A stretch of 64,000 nt of DNA, taken from NCBI GenBank assembly GCA_022925895.1, contig JAKSYS010000186.1, positions 29,113 to 93,112 of the forward strand, written 5' to 3'. This document shows positions 9,780-20,320 of the stretch, one piece after another. The DNA comes from Fragilaria crotonensis. Taxonomy: Eukaryota > Bacillariophyta > Fragilariophyceae > Fragilariales > Fragilariaceae. The notes below the pieces were generated by a model. It made no database searches and had not been told where the DNA came from. It saw only the letters and a list, made by a program, of their open reading frames with translations. Each line of letters starts with the position of its first letter. Within the stretch, counting starts at the first letter, position 1. The translations under genes were made by a program, and so were the position numbers.

Positions 9780-10748
9780 TTACCTTTGTGTCTGCTTTTG
9801 AATTTTCCATTTCAGACCCTTGATGGTCTTGGCGACAACCCATTCATTTCTTCCATTCTTACTGCTACTCGACGACGTGACTTGTTGAAGTTGTTGCAAT
9901 AGTGCTTCCGTCTTGAGATTGCTTCCGGCGGATATGTACCAACTGCTGAGATACGGCGTCGTCAGTCCATCGTCTCCCACATGATCCGGTCGACCACTCT
10001 TGTTGGTGCCACCATCAACATCAGTATTTTTCGCTGGTTCGTCATTATTGTTGTTGTTCGTGTTGTCATCACGACCATTCCATGCCGGCATGACGTACGT
10101 GTACGGTTGGATGGGAGATAAATAAAAGACAGTCCTGTTGCTCATTAAAGTCTTGTATTCTCGTTTGCGGGCCACCCAATTGGGAAGGAGAAGGCAAAAC
10201 GGTTTGCAAGATGACAGATCATCACCATCATCATTTCCGTCATCATCCTTATGATTCATAGGAGTCTTGTTCAGAAAGGTCAAGAGGCGTTCGATGTGAT
10301 CGTCCGAGTAGGGAGGATTGGTCAGAAACACATCATGGTCCGGAATTTGATTGGTTTCGATTAATTTGTAAAAATCCTTGTTTTCATTCAGAACATTGGG
10401 AAATCCAAGAGCAATCAAGTGTCGTTGCACGGCTCCATCACAATAGTATGGATCCCAAATCTTTATAGTGCTTGTCATGTCCCCCCTGCCATGATCAGAA
10501 CCAAATAGTCGTAACAAGACGTCTCGAATGTGTTCATAGGCGACACGAGGAGTTTCGCAGTGATCCAAGGCGTTGGTTGTAAAGTTGTGCCGTGGTTTTA
10601 TTCGTGCAGCCGTGACACTTGTTGTTCCTAATGTGGTTGTTGCTTTCGTTGGAACGGGATGCTTGGCGGAACTAGAATTCGAAGTATCCTTCACATCACG
10701 AGCCTTGTGAGATTTCACTTTCTTTTTCTTCTTGTCTCCCTTGACCAT
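9780..10748 (-). CDS. NPPY-type (N6-adenine-like) methyltransferase
   Basis: Single frame of 322 aa. Residues 1-60 are a Lys/Ser/Thr-rich tail (VKGDKKKKKVKSHKA), possibly a nuclear or nucleolar signal. The Rossmann-type methyltransferase core begins near 60: a helix AYEHIRDVLLRLFG, then IWDPYYCDG (97-105) at the position of the SAM-binding motif, and the catalytic NPPY at 144-147 in VFLTNPPYSDDHIERLL. NPPY is diagnostic for methyltransferases acting on exocyclic or ring amino groups (adenine N6, glutamine). The substrate is unknown: DNA, RNA or protein are all possible. A low-complexity Asn/Asp insertion lies at about 225-250. The gene is divergent from the glycosyltransferase at 11208, with 459 bp between the starts. 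Confidence 0.72.
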   Translation of the reverse strand: MVKGDKKKKKVKSHKARDVKDTSNSSSAKHPVPTKATTTLGTTSVTAARIKPRHNFTTNALDHCETPRVAYEHIRDVLLRLFGSDHGRGDMTSTIKIWDPYYCDGAVQRHLIALGFPNVLNENKDFYKLIETNQIPDHDVFLTNPPYSDDHIERLLTFLNKTPMNHKDDDGNDDGDDLSSCKPFCLLLPNWVARKREYKTLMSNRTVFYLSPIQPYTYVMPAWNGRDDNTNNNNNDEPAKNTDVDGGTNKSGRPDHVGDDGLTTPYLSSWYISAGSNLKTEALLQQLQQVTSSSSSKNGRNEWVVAKTIKGLKWKIQKQTQR

Positions 10749-11207
10749 AATGTTGACGATGATTAACTTTGCAATAGTCTCCTGTTGGACGTTCCTCTTG
10801 ATATGAATGATCAGACTTCTGATAACGATTCTACTTTTCAGTGTTCAACAAACCTTGATGGTACAGTAGTCTCCTGAGGTATGGGCCGTCAAATTTACGC
10901 TGTTAAACAGTCGTTATCTTTCGAGAGCACCCTCCAACCGTTAGATGTTTAACGTACAACACACCAAGTCAAGCCACACCATGAACAAATGTAAGAGTGT
11001 GTACAGTAGCGTACATAGTACCTGGTACAGCTTTAAAGTATGCACAGTGCGCGCCAGAAATTCCGCACTGAAACGTCATGTACCACTGGACCGGGAGATT
11101 GAATAGCAAATGACGAAATCCGTGCAAGGCCCAAGGCCACGAGCTTAATCATTTTTTCCTTTTGTCATGTGCCATTGCGAAGCTGAATAACAACAAGAAC
11201 AAGAACA
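10749..11207. promoter_or_regulatory. Divergent promoter region, methyltransferase / glycosyltransferase
   Basis: Non-coding 459 bp between two divergent start codons. It includes clustered GTAC motifs (for example around 10994-11035). The A-rich AACAACAAGAACAAGAACA leader immediately precedes the plus-strand ATG. Confidence 0.45.
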
Positions 11208-13917
11208 ATGGGTTTCAAGAGCGTTGTGAAAGTTTTCGTGATTGTTGCCATCATTGGTTTTTCCTTCATGACATCACAGTCTGCAATATCCTCAGTTCGA
11301 AATTCTTTAATCCCAGTATGTGATGATGACATGTTCGAAATACCGGTACAATCTCGTGAGGACGGCGTCGAGCGACGAGATGTTGTAGCTGCGACTGAAG
11401 TTCCAAAGTTCCAAGTCAGCAGTTTGTATAGAAAAGAACATGCCCGTATTGACGATGAAACCGCAGAGGCGCGATGCGATCGTTATGATCTCAAACCTTA
11501 TGACGGCCATCCGCGGCGCATTTTCTTTGGAACAATGATCGCCGACGATCATTGGGAAACCATGCTCATTCATGCTATTGAAGTCTATGACATTTACCAT
11601 GTCGCCGTCTTCGTCGAGTCGAATACAACACACATGGCCACTCCTCGAAAGCTCAGATTCAAGGACTCGCTCGAAGGGGATCTTTTAGTACGATCTGAAA
11701 TGTTTGGACCTAACACCAACGTCTACCTTGACCTTTGGCTTGAGGCTAGACCCGACCTTAAAGCGATGGATCGCGAATCAGAACAGCGCAACACGATAAT
11801 CAAACGATGGAAAGATGCTGGCATGATGCCATCCGACGTCGGTATCATGTCTGATACTGACGAAGTTGTATCTCGTGACTTCCTTCGAGCAGTGCAAACC
11901 TGTGATTTTCCAGAGTTGAGACCTGATCCAAGCTGTCATAGCCCAAAGATCATTCCTTCTACCATTTCCTTTGAGAGCTCTCCATATTGCATAAAGAGGC
12001 TCCCGTGGTACCACCCCGATATCATTGGTGGTCGATGTGTCGATGGCATCGGAGACCCAACCGAAAGGGTCACTCCCTTGCGAACTCATAAACGAATGTA
12101 CGGAGAGCGTCACAAATTGTATGGAAAAACAAGTAACATGGATTATCCTGATGCTGTTCATAAGTCTGGTCGATATCCACTGTTCAATGGTCCTGACATT
12201 CGCACAGTTCCCGCTGATCGGGGGTTTCTCTACAAGAGCAAGGACATGACTGGCGACAGGGCGGCGATACGAGGTGCCGCATATCACCTCCACAATTGGT
12301 TTGCCGATCTCAAAGTAATCCGGAACAAGTATCGAACCTATGCTCACGGCAATGACGGTGTCGAACGCCTGCCGCTCTCTGAGATTACCGACGACTTGGA
12401 CATTACTGTCCGTTGTGCCAAAGGAATTTTTGATAAAGTCGATGATATAAGTCGGTCCTTCTACCCGCTTGGCAGGGCAAACAAGGGCCCGAGACCAATC
12501 TTCTTTCTCAACAAGACTTATTCACAGGAGCGACACAAATTACTGCAGAAGATGGTGCGCCAAGACGAACAGACGTATGGCGCTAGCTACGATTCCAAGA
12601 GGACGTCAATTGACAAGAGCTTGCCCAAGAAAAAGCAGCGTAAGCAAGCGGTAACGGACAGTCTTGGTGGCGTGCGAGCCGACGCGACCACAGGTGAAGC
12701 ATCGCGAAATGGAATCGAAAAGAAGAAATCGGAATTTGCGATCTCAGCGGTGAAGTATCCAGACAGTAAGTGGCCTATACCAGTTCTGACCGGGGGCTAG
12801 GTGGAAGATTTATCGTATTCTCACACGTGTCCTTGTGTGTGAAGCTCCATTTAGAGACAGCAGTACAGCAACTGTCATGGGAATGGCAACTGGGTTTTCA
12901 CGAAATACGATGTCTCAATTCGTCAACTCCCTTCGAAATACGGGATATCGGGGCCATATAATTCTTGGTGTAAAAGCCGATGTCGACAAGTCTCTTCTTG
13001 CTTACATGGCACGAAAGGGAGTCATTGCAAAGCTCATCAACTTCTCGAACTGTACCTACGAACCCTTCTACAAACCCAAGGACAAAAACGATGCGGCTTC
13101 CGATGGAAAGGCACTCGTTCCTGAACTGTCTATGTGTGCCGAGCCGTACCTCGATGTCAAGGGACGATGGGCTAAGTTTCCGATGGGGAGGGATTGGCTA
13201 AAAGACTGCTCGACGTGCACCGGTCCTGTCCTGATATCAGACGTCCGAGACGTGTTCTTTCAACACGACCCTTTCGGACCTGGTACTCCTGAAGTTACAG
13301 GCCTTCAAGTCTACGAGGAACATCCATCAACGACAACAGAGCATTGGCTGGTGGACTGGCCGGTAGGTGAGTGCAAAGGTGTTCACTTGAACAAACCCAT
13401 GCTTTGCTCAGGCACCACCATCGGGACACGAGACGCTATGATGACGTACCTCGATGCAATGTATGATGAAATGAAGCGTTGGATAAGTGACCCTAAGTGT
13501 CGGTTTAGGACAGAAGGTGACGACCAGAGTATCCACAACTGGCTGTTCTACAATGGCGATTTGAAGGATGCCGTGGCTGTGAAGCATCGGGAGGGCGTTG
13601 TCAATACTGTTGGAGTTGAGGGATCCAATATATTCAGGGCCAACGAGAAGCAGTCCAAAGAGAAAGGAGTTAAAAATCCTCTTAAGGAGCCCTTTCCCGG
13701 AGCATCAAGCCGCACTTGGATCTCTTCACAGGAGTTCGGGCTCACGAACGAGGATGGAGAATTCACGAACTTGGACGGGACAATTTCGCCGGTCGTCCAT
13801 CAATATGATCGATTCGGTCCAACTCTGAAATGGTTTCTAGCAAGGTCAGGCCTTTTTGTCGATGACAGCGCTAACCAACGAGAAGACGGGACCAATGCTT
13901 ACGATTCTGCATCGTGA
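11208..13917 (+). CDS. Two-domain Golgi-type glycosyltransferase (GT17-like plus second GT domain), copy A
   Basis: Exon 1 11208-12765 and exon 2 12845-13917; the 79-bp intron (GTAAGT...AAG) is phase 1 and joins to 876 aa. Residues 8-26 form an N-terminal hydrophobic anchor without a basic tail after it, typical of type II Golgi enzymes. Domain 1 (about 90-400) resembles GT17 N-acetylglucosaminyltransferases: RRIFFGTMIADD, then FVESNTTH and the DxD-type SDTDEV at 215-220. A Lys-rich linker (about 440-510) leads to domain 2 (about 520-850), which has GHIILGV, the putative DxD block LISDVRDVFFQ with DVRD at 652-655, and CSGTTIGTRDAMM. Domain 2 looks like a GT-A fold enzyme of a family I cannot name. 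Donor and acceptor are unknown. An inverted paralogue lies at 26900-29581 with the same intron position. Confidence 0.82.
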
Positions 13918-14636
13918 ACGAGAGCTACTCAGTGCAGCTGCAATTTTTTTTCGGATATGCATTTTTTTCGAAGACCTGCGGAGATGTTGGCCGGATGTAC
14001 GTCGTACCACTGCAGTCCAAGACTACCCAGGCCGCAATGCTACGCGATGGACCATTAAACATAATACAATTACTGTTCCGAGATAAAAGTTCGACGAACG
14101 TAGATCATGGAGTTAAGTGGAATTCGGAGTATGTCGCATTTTTTGTCGGCAAAAAGGTCTTCACACGACCTGCTCAAGTCTCCTCGGAAGTCGATGGTGT
14201 TCACCGTGGCGCCTGCTAGTGCGCACGAATTGCAACAAAAGCTCGAGTGGTTTCCTCGTATAATTCGTCTCGACAAACGTCCCAACAGCGAGGGCGAGGC
14301 AAAGTGCTCGGGGGTGCATCGGGATATTGTGAATTGTGAGTACCAGGTATGCATATCGAGATGTGAGTCGTGCTCTGATGTCACTGACTGGTAGGCGGTA
14401 CTGCAACTCTTCACATATATGTATGCATACACAGATCTTTGCATTATTCGTAGGTACACTGTACGGTATCGGTGTACTCAGAGTACTGTATCTGTCAGCC
14501 AATGCTTCCCCGCCCCGCGTGCACCAATCGCTACAGTACCTATTCCATTGATCCAACTCTTAGCGTGAGCGTGACACCACAATGCCGAGGCTGAGGCTAG
14601 GGCTGCTGCAGAGAGTGCACCCTTCGCGGCTGGACT
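13918..14636. other. Intergenic, no supported gene
   Basis: Overlapping short frames on both strands lack any recognisable domain. The TATGCATA palindrome recurs (near 14347 and 14421), as do GTAC-rich motifs near 14455-14490. Confidence 0.45.
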
Positions 14637-15527
14637 ATGAGTTGGATTGTCACAGTTGGCCGACGTTCCTCCTTTTCTTCGTTGATTGCAGCACGAACAC
14701 CGTCTCGATTGGCACACAAGACGCGAAGAACAAATGCCTTCCGTTGCAACCACGGAATTCAAAAACCAACCAAACCTGATATCACCGCACACGCGACACA
14801 CGCTGTTCACGTCAAAGCTACGGATCAAGTATCGGCCAAAGCACTTGACGGCAACAGCGGTACCTATGCTCGTCCTCCGCTCTGGAATCCATTCCCCTTT
14901 TTGGCACATACGACAGAAAATATTGATTTGGCATCTCGATTGAGGTCGTACAGCAATACATTTGGTATCATCGGTGCACTTATGTGCACTCTATCCATCA
15001 CAGCACTCACGATGATGCCTGTCGAATCGATTCCAGATGAAGGCTTCGCTCAAATCGCTACTACTGGTTCTACACCTTCCACTTCTCGAAAGTTGGTCAA
15101 AGCGCGCGAGCCGTCACCCATTCTTGTCAAATACTTCGGCGTACCGAAACATCATCTGGAGGATGCCTACATTGCATCGTGGGCTGCATCCTTTTACACA
15201 AGCGGTATTGGTCTTGGCCTCGCAACTCTCGTGGCTGGAATTGTTGCCGCCACCGCCCCAGCCTACGTCAAAATTTTCGTCCGCCGCCATTCCGATATTC
15301 TTATCGCACTACCCATCTTCCAGGCCCTCTCAATTGGATTCGCAGGAGTTGGACTCTTTCTGGGATTGGATGAGACACGTGGCGAACCCGTGTCATGGAT
15401 CGGGCTTTTAGGAACCGCCGCCGGAGGTGGAATCCTAACCGTATCGACGGCGCGCGTCCTTCGGGGATATCATGCGGCGCGGACGGCAGGCAAATTGTCG
15501 CCTCCCGTGCCTCCGAAAGTTTCATAG
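14637..15527 (+). CDS. Four-TM membrane protein with organelle-type presequence
   Basis: Single frame of 296 aa. Residues 1-45 are rich in Arg, Ser and Ala with almost no acidic residue, as in mitochondrial presequences. After a soluble stretch there are four hydrophobic segments at about 108-127, 184-206, 221-243 and 252-271, the last ones Gly/Ala-rich. A conserved-looking loop AREPSPILVKYFGVPKHHLE lies between the first and second. I do not recognise a family; the pattern fits a small inner-membrane protein. Mitochondrial location is inference from composition. Start choice: the ATG at 14637 opens the frame, and no alternative upstream ATG in this frame is visible before a stop. Confidence 0.7.
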   Translation: MSWIVTVGRRSSFSSLIAARTPSRLAHKTRRTNAFRCNHGIQKPTKPDITAHATHAVHVKATDQVSAKALDGNSGTYARPPLWNPFPFLAHTTENIDLASRLRSYSNTFGIIGALMCTLSITALTMMPVESIPDEGFAQIATTGSTPSTSRKLVKAREPSPILVKYFGVPKHHLEDAYIASWAASFYTSGIGLGLATLVAGIVAATAPAYVKIFVRRHSDILIALPIFQALSIGFAGVGLFLGLDETRGEPVSWIGLLGTAAGGGILTVSTARVLRGYHAARTAGKLSPPVPPKVS

Positions 15528-16073
15528 AAAGAATCCCTCGGTGGAACCACTGAGTGAAGTCCTCCTGCTGCTACTTCTACCAATGTTCATATGCATACGA
15601 TGGGGGAGCTTCACTTGTCCACCTTGTACTTGAACACTACATGTACTGTAGTATTCCGTAGTACTGTATTATTTCGTACTGTATACTGCTGTTCCGTACT
15701 TGCTAGTAAAGCCAGTTAAGAACGTGGAATCGAGCCGGTTCGATTGTTGAAACTCTGACGATGTCTTCATGTTTAAATGTGATCGCTAGGTATCTCATCT
15801 CGAGATTCCCTTTCTGAGCACCATCGATTATAACTTCATACCTTCAAACTCGTTTTGGATTCCACATCTCGGACACCACCAAAGTAATTGTACAGATCGG
15901 CGGAATACTACCGGTAACCCCTTTGTGCAGCAACCGCCAGCACCAGCAACACCATCATCGGCTTCAAAGTGAGACTGATTTCAAACTGTTGCTGTTGAGA
16001 ACTCAATCAAGTTCCAGGTTCTAGTAGGTCTCCGAATAGATAAGTAAGCACTCTATTCATCCATTCATTCACC
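15528..16073. promoter_or_regulatory. Spacer with NOP56 promoter
   Basis: Non-coding. A dense run of GTAC motifs (about 15640-15700: TGTACTGTAG, AGTACTGTA, CGTACTGTA) lies at the left end. The right end forms the leader of NOP56, directly upstream of the ATG at 16074. Confidence 0.45.
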
Positions 16074-17795
16074 ATGGCCGACAGTCAAAACCTCTTTGTC
16101 CTGATGGAATGCGCGGCCGGCTATGCTCTCTTCGACGTGGTTGCGTTTGACGAGATCGCTGGTCTCTTGGAGGGTGCTATGGATTCCGTCACAGATCTCA
16201 AACGCTTTGGCCGGGCCATCAAATTAAAGGCTTTCTATCCCTTTGAGGATGCCCAAGATGCCCTCGAAAATGCCAATGCCATTTCCGAACATGCCATGCA
16301 CGGATCACTTCATACCTTTTTAGAAATGAACCTCCCCAAGGGCAGCAGTAAGAAGAGCAGTAGCAAGACAGCCCGTTTCGCCTTGGGCGTGGTGGATCCT
16401 GGTCTAGCGACCGCCATATCCGATGGTTTCAAGGGTGCCGTGTCGTGTCGCAGTGACGATACCATTCGCGAGATTACACGCGGGTGTCGCCTCCATCTCG
16501 AAACCTTTGTCAAGGGTCTGGAGGGTGGAGCTGCTGAAAAGGCACAACTTGGATTGGGACATTCCTATTCTCGATCCAAAGTCAAGTTCAATCCGGCGCG
16601 TAGTGATAACATGATCATCCAGTCCATCGCTCTCTTGGATCAATTGGATAAGGATTTGAACACCTTTGCGATGAGAGTGCGAGAATGGTATTCGTGGCAT
16701 TTCCCAGAACTCAAGGCGATTGTCAAGGATAATTACATGTTTGCACGATGCGCAGCCTTTGTGCAAGACAAGGCGACTCTTGTAGCTGGTGATGAGATGG
16801 AATCCAAGCTGGAGGGTCTCAAGGAAATTATTGGTGATGATGATATTGCGAATGCTGTCGTGCAAACTGCTAAAACGAGTATGGGTGTCGACTGCAGTGC
16901 TATTGATATGCTCAATATTGTTAATTTTACTCAACGCATGGTCAAGTTGGCAGAATATCGCAAGAAACTGGCTGTCTATTTGACAGACAAGATGGCTATC
17001 GTCGCGCCTAACCTTTCGGCGCTGATCGGAGACACCGTAGCCGCACGTCTCATCAGCAAGGTATGCCATTTCATTTTCGTGAGAATTGTATTACCCTCGT
17101 TGACGTATCTCAACTAACCTTTTTGCCATCGACTTCAGGCTGGATCGTTGACCAACCTCGCTAAAGCCCCGGCATCTACTGTCCAAATCCTTGGAGCTGA
17201 AAAGGCTCTTTTCCGTGCCCTCAAGACCAAGGGCAATACACCCAAATACGGACTAATTTACCACTCAACATTTATCGGCCGTGCTGATGCAAAGAACAAG
17301 GGACGCATCTCTCGTTACTTGGCGAACAAGTGTTCGATTGCCACCCGCATTGATTCGTTTTCTGATGAACCCACCAGACTCTATGGTGAGAAGTTACGGG
17401 ATCAAGTAGAGGAGCGTCTCAAGTTCTATGAAACGGGTGCTGCCCCTCGTAAGAACATTGATGTCATGGCAGAAGTGGCCCGTGAATTGAAAGCAGGGGC
17501 TGTTGACGACGAAGATATGGAGGATGTGACGCCCAAGAAGAAGAAGGACAAGAAGAAGGAAAAGAAACGAAAAGTGGACGTGGAAGAGGATGAACCAGAG
17601 GAAAAGCCAGCCAAGAAAGCAAAGAAGGATGAGAAGACCCCAAAGGCTGACAAGAAAGAGAAAAAATCACCAAAATCAGACAAGAAGGAAAAGAAAGAGG
17701 AGAAGACACCCAAATCGGATAAGAAAGAGAAGGTGGAGAAGACACCGAAGTCAGAAAAGAAATCAGACAAGAAGAAGAAGAAGTCCAAAGAGTAA
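16074..17795 (+). CDS. NOP56: Nucleolar protein 56 (box C/D snoRNP core)
   Basis: Exon 1 16074-17060 and exon 2 17139-17795, joined in frame (phase 0 intron of 78 bp, GTATGC...TTCAG) to 547 aa. The order is the Nop5/56 N-terminal domain ([12 protein letters not shown], later [11 protein letters not shown]), the coiled-coil insert, then the NOP domain with [62 protein letters not shown] and, in exon 2, [17 protein letters not shown] and [16 protein letters not shown]-type blocks. The C-terminus is the usual KKE/KKD-rich tail (about 465-547). NOP56 with NOP58, fibrillarin and 15.5K directs 2'-O-methylation of rRNA in the nucleolus. The [11 protein letters not shown] block and MRVREWY sequence favour NOP56 over NOP58. 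Confidence 0.96.
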
Positions 17796-18121
17796 TCTGA
17801 TAGTGGTTGGGGCCTTACATGAATAGCTTCTTTGCACTGTAGTTGCTTGGGCATTCACCGTATCTCTTGGCTTGAATGGCTGTGGCGTCTCAGTGACTCA
17901 AGCAGAAATGCCTCAGGTCTGCGAATTGTAGGATTTTGATGCGAAACGACCAGGACCGCATGCTGATGTACCATGGATTCAGCTTTATCACAACAAATAG
18001 CATTGAGCGTCTCAAGTTTGGATCGGCAGCTTACCGATCCGTTATATCCAACGGACCAAGCCATGTGCCATAGCATACCAGACGGGAAAAAATTTGTAGG
18101 GGGACTGTTTTGCTGCTTGCA
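17796..18121. other. Short convergent spacer
   Basis: 326 bp between the 3' ends of NOP56 (+) and the histidine phosphatase (-). I see no gene or clear RNA in it. Confidence 0.4.
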
Positions 18122-19117
18122 TCAATTTCCAAATTCCTGATAGGGCACAACCCCATGAAGTTGCCATTTAATGGCACCATCGGCATTATCTTGAATTTCA
18201 GCGGAAAAGTGACCGATACAACAGTAAGGTGTCGACAACCTTGGATGCCTGTGATGTGGCTTCTCATTACGCATTATCGACCTGGCCAGGTCTCTTATGC
18301 CTTCACGATGTGTGACTACCACACAAACGTGACAATCACGTGATGTAGCAATCCTCACAAGTCGCTTCATCGTCGCCATGAAGCAATCGTCACTTGCGCG
18401 TCGTGCAACAGGTGTCGTGTCGACAGGCGATTCCCCGTCCCTTGCCATCACTGTGCTACCAGTAGCTGCACGTGGTTGTAAACTGTTAAGATTAGCTGAC
18501 TCGGAACAACCAATGGGGTGAATCATGGGAACAAATCCTCCATCGTGTTCCTTGTAGAATTGAATAGGCCGCACTAGATCTTCTAGTGTTGAGATGCTGG
18601 CCAACAATTGCTGGAGCGGAGTGCTAGGAGTTGAATCAACTCCAATGTGGTTGGCAGCCATTGCAGCACCGTCAATGTAGCCTTTGCGAACTGCAGCAAA
18701 GGCCCCACCTACCCTTTCCACATGTGCTGCACAATCGGACAACCCATTCAGAACAATGAGAGGCAGCGTCGACTCGACAGTGTCCTCATTTTGGCCAATG
18801 ACTGTAAACTCTACCTCGGTTGATTGACACATTCCAATCATGGCAGCGGTCGCTATGGTGCGCTGCAGCGGTGACACAAAAATGGCAGCTTTCTTGCCCT
18901 TCAAAAATGGAATTATCCGCTCAAAGGCTTCGATCGCTTGTTGGTGGCCTTCTTCGGTCAGTGGCGGGTCCAGAGATTCCTTGATTGATCGTGGGGCAGA
19001 AGGTACGGAATCGTCAAATGATTCTATTTCATCGGCCCTTTCACCATGGCGGAGGAGCAGGATTGTTATGACACCTCCTTGCGAGGACATCAAAGCGTTT
19101 TGTTGTTCATTCTTCAT
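18122..19117 (-). CDS. Histidine phosphatase superfamily protein (phosphoglycerate mutase-like)
   Basis: Single frame of 331 aa. The catalytic RHG motif is LLRHGERAD with His at residue 24; SPLQRTIATA (82-91) supplies the second arginine, and VVTHREGIRDL (267-277) the second catalytic histidine. The phosphate-pocket set is therefore complete. The superfamily covers phosphatases for sugar phosphates, nucleotides and proteins, including UBASH3/Sts-like enzymes; the substrate cannot be told from sequence. The middle (about 150-245) carries a long insertion without known motif. The first Met at 19117 is used, but MSSQGG ten residues later would also give an intact domain. Repeated TTCATTC triplets lie directly upstream of the start. 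Confidence 0.82.
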   Translation of the reverse strand: MKNEQQNALMSSQGGVITILLLRHGERADEIESFDDSVPSAPRSIKESLDPPLTEEGHQQAIEAFERIIPFLKGKKAAIFVSPLQRTIATAAMIGMCQSTEVEFTVIGQNEDTVESTLPLIVLNGLSDCAAHVERVGGAFAAVRKGYIDGAAMAANHIGVDSTPSTPLQQLLASISTLEDLVRPIQFYKEHDGGFVPMIHPIGCSESANLNSLQPRAATGSTVMARDGESPVDTTPVARRASDDCFMATMKRLVRIATSRDCHVCVVVTHREGIRDLARSIMRNEKPHHRHPRLSTPYCCIGHFSAEIQDNADGAIKWQLHGVVPYQEFGN

Positions 19118-19749
19118 TCTTCATTCTTCAGTCTTGTCGAGTTGTCAGGCCTGCCGCCCGTCTCATCGCGGCATATTTCAGTCGTTCAAGAGAGAATCCC
19201 CGTTCAAGATACAAGTACTCGGACTACTCCAGTGCCAGTACCGTTATCTCCACCGTGGTACTAGCTACTAGCTAGTACATATGTATGTGGGATGTGAAAT
19301 GTTTAATGTGTACTCGAGTACCACAGATCTTCAGTAGGACTGGAGTTCATCTATAAACTACAGCAAAAATACCAAGTACAAACCTACCGGTAGTGTACCG
19401 GTACACCTTTTTGGATCCATGCTTTCGGTAGTATCGTACAAGTACTGCCTGGTAATTCTGGAGTACAGTCAACGCTATATACTGTACATGAAAAGCTGTC
19501 CTACGTCCTACACCATTGTCCTGCAGTACGACAGTGTGCCTACCACCCCCTTCCACCAAGGAGCAGCGTGGGACTGATGGACATAGGATCCGGTTGACGG
19601 AAGATCTGAAGATACGGTGACATCCGTGCCATGTGTCGCACAACCAAGGTGTCCTTCCTTCGTCGACTTCAAGTTCAAAGAGATAGTTCACACCTTTTCC
19701 AACTCTGAATCATCGACACATCAATCTGAAATCTTGGGCCTCCTATCCC
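19118..19749. promoter_or_regulatory. Divergent spacer rich in GTAC motifs
   Basis: This holds the 5' flanks of the phosphatase (-) and the small plastid-type protein (+). GTAC-containing palindromes are frequent, for example ACCGGTAGTGTACCGGTACA near 19385-19406 and TCGTACAAGTACTG near 19434. No supported gene. Confidence 0.45.
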
Positions 19750-20320
19750 ATGACGTTGAAGGTCATGCAGAACGTTTCATTGTTAGTGTTCCTCCTGATG
19801 GTAGCGAATGTCGCTTCGTTTACCATGATTCCGAATCGTTTGACTTACTCAGCGACACTAGCACGTCGCGACTCTCGACGGTTCCTATCGGAGGATACGC
19901 CAACACCCGAGTCGTCAGATACACAGTTACCACCGCAGTCTGCCGCATCATATATTCCTGGAGCACAGACGAAAGTACCAGACTCGGATACCGCGCTATC
20001 CATCCCTTCACCGATACTACTTGGTGGTTCAATGGTCCTGGGAATCGCCGCAACTGGTATGTGTATAGACAACCAAGTAATCCCACGAGAAGAATGAATT
20101 GACGCAATCATGTCAATCATGTATTCTCACTGTCTTCCATCCTTATTCCACAGGATCCATCTTTGAATTGTCTGGAGGAGACCCCAAAATTGGATTTGCA
20201 CCCGCAGTAGCGATAGCACTCCTAGGTCTCCCCGGATGCCTCTTTCTTTTCTTGGAAGCAATTAAAAAGGCAACAGAAGAAACAGAAGAAGATGATAGAA
20301 AGTTTATGGGAGAGAAATAA
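19750..20320 (+). CDS. Small plastid-targeted membrane protein, two exons, 157 aa
   Basis: Exon 1 19750-20056 and exon 2 20154-20320, phase 1, with a 97-bp intron (GTATGT...CACAG). The N-terminus is a signal peptide (SLLVFLLMVANVASF, about residues 9-23) that would be cut before Phe in VAS-F, followed by an Arg/Ser-rich stretch (NRLTYSATLARRDSRRF). That is the bipartite presequence with an ASAF-like site that diatoms use for plastid import. The mature part has two hydrophobic segments, ILLGGSMVLGIAATG and FAPAVAIALLGLPGCLFLFL, and an acidic C-terminus (ETEEDDRKFMGEK). A thylakoid or plastid-envelope role is likely; the family is not recognised. A second Met at 19765 could be the real start. 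The shared hydrophobic register across the junction supports the splice. Confidence 0.7.

Noticed and set aside
11778-12347. 189-codon minus-strand frame
   Set aside because: Antisense to the first domain of glycosyltransferase copy A. A similar shadow (28223-28840) exists in copy B, as expected from shared coding sequence.
17426-17854. 142-codon minus-strand frame rich in Phe and Ser
   Set aside because: It is the complement of the Lys/Asp-rich tail of NOP56.
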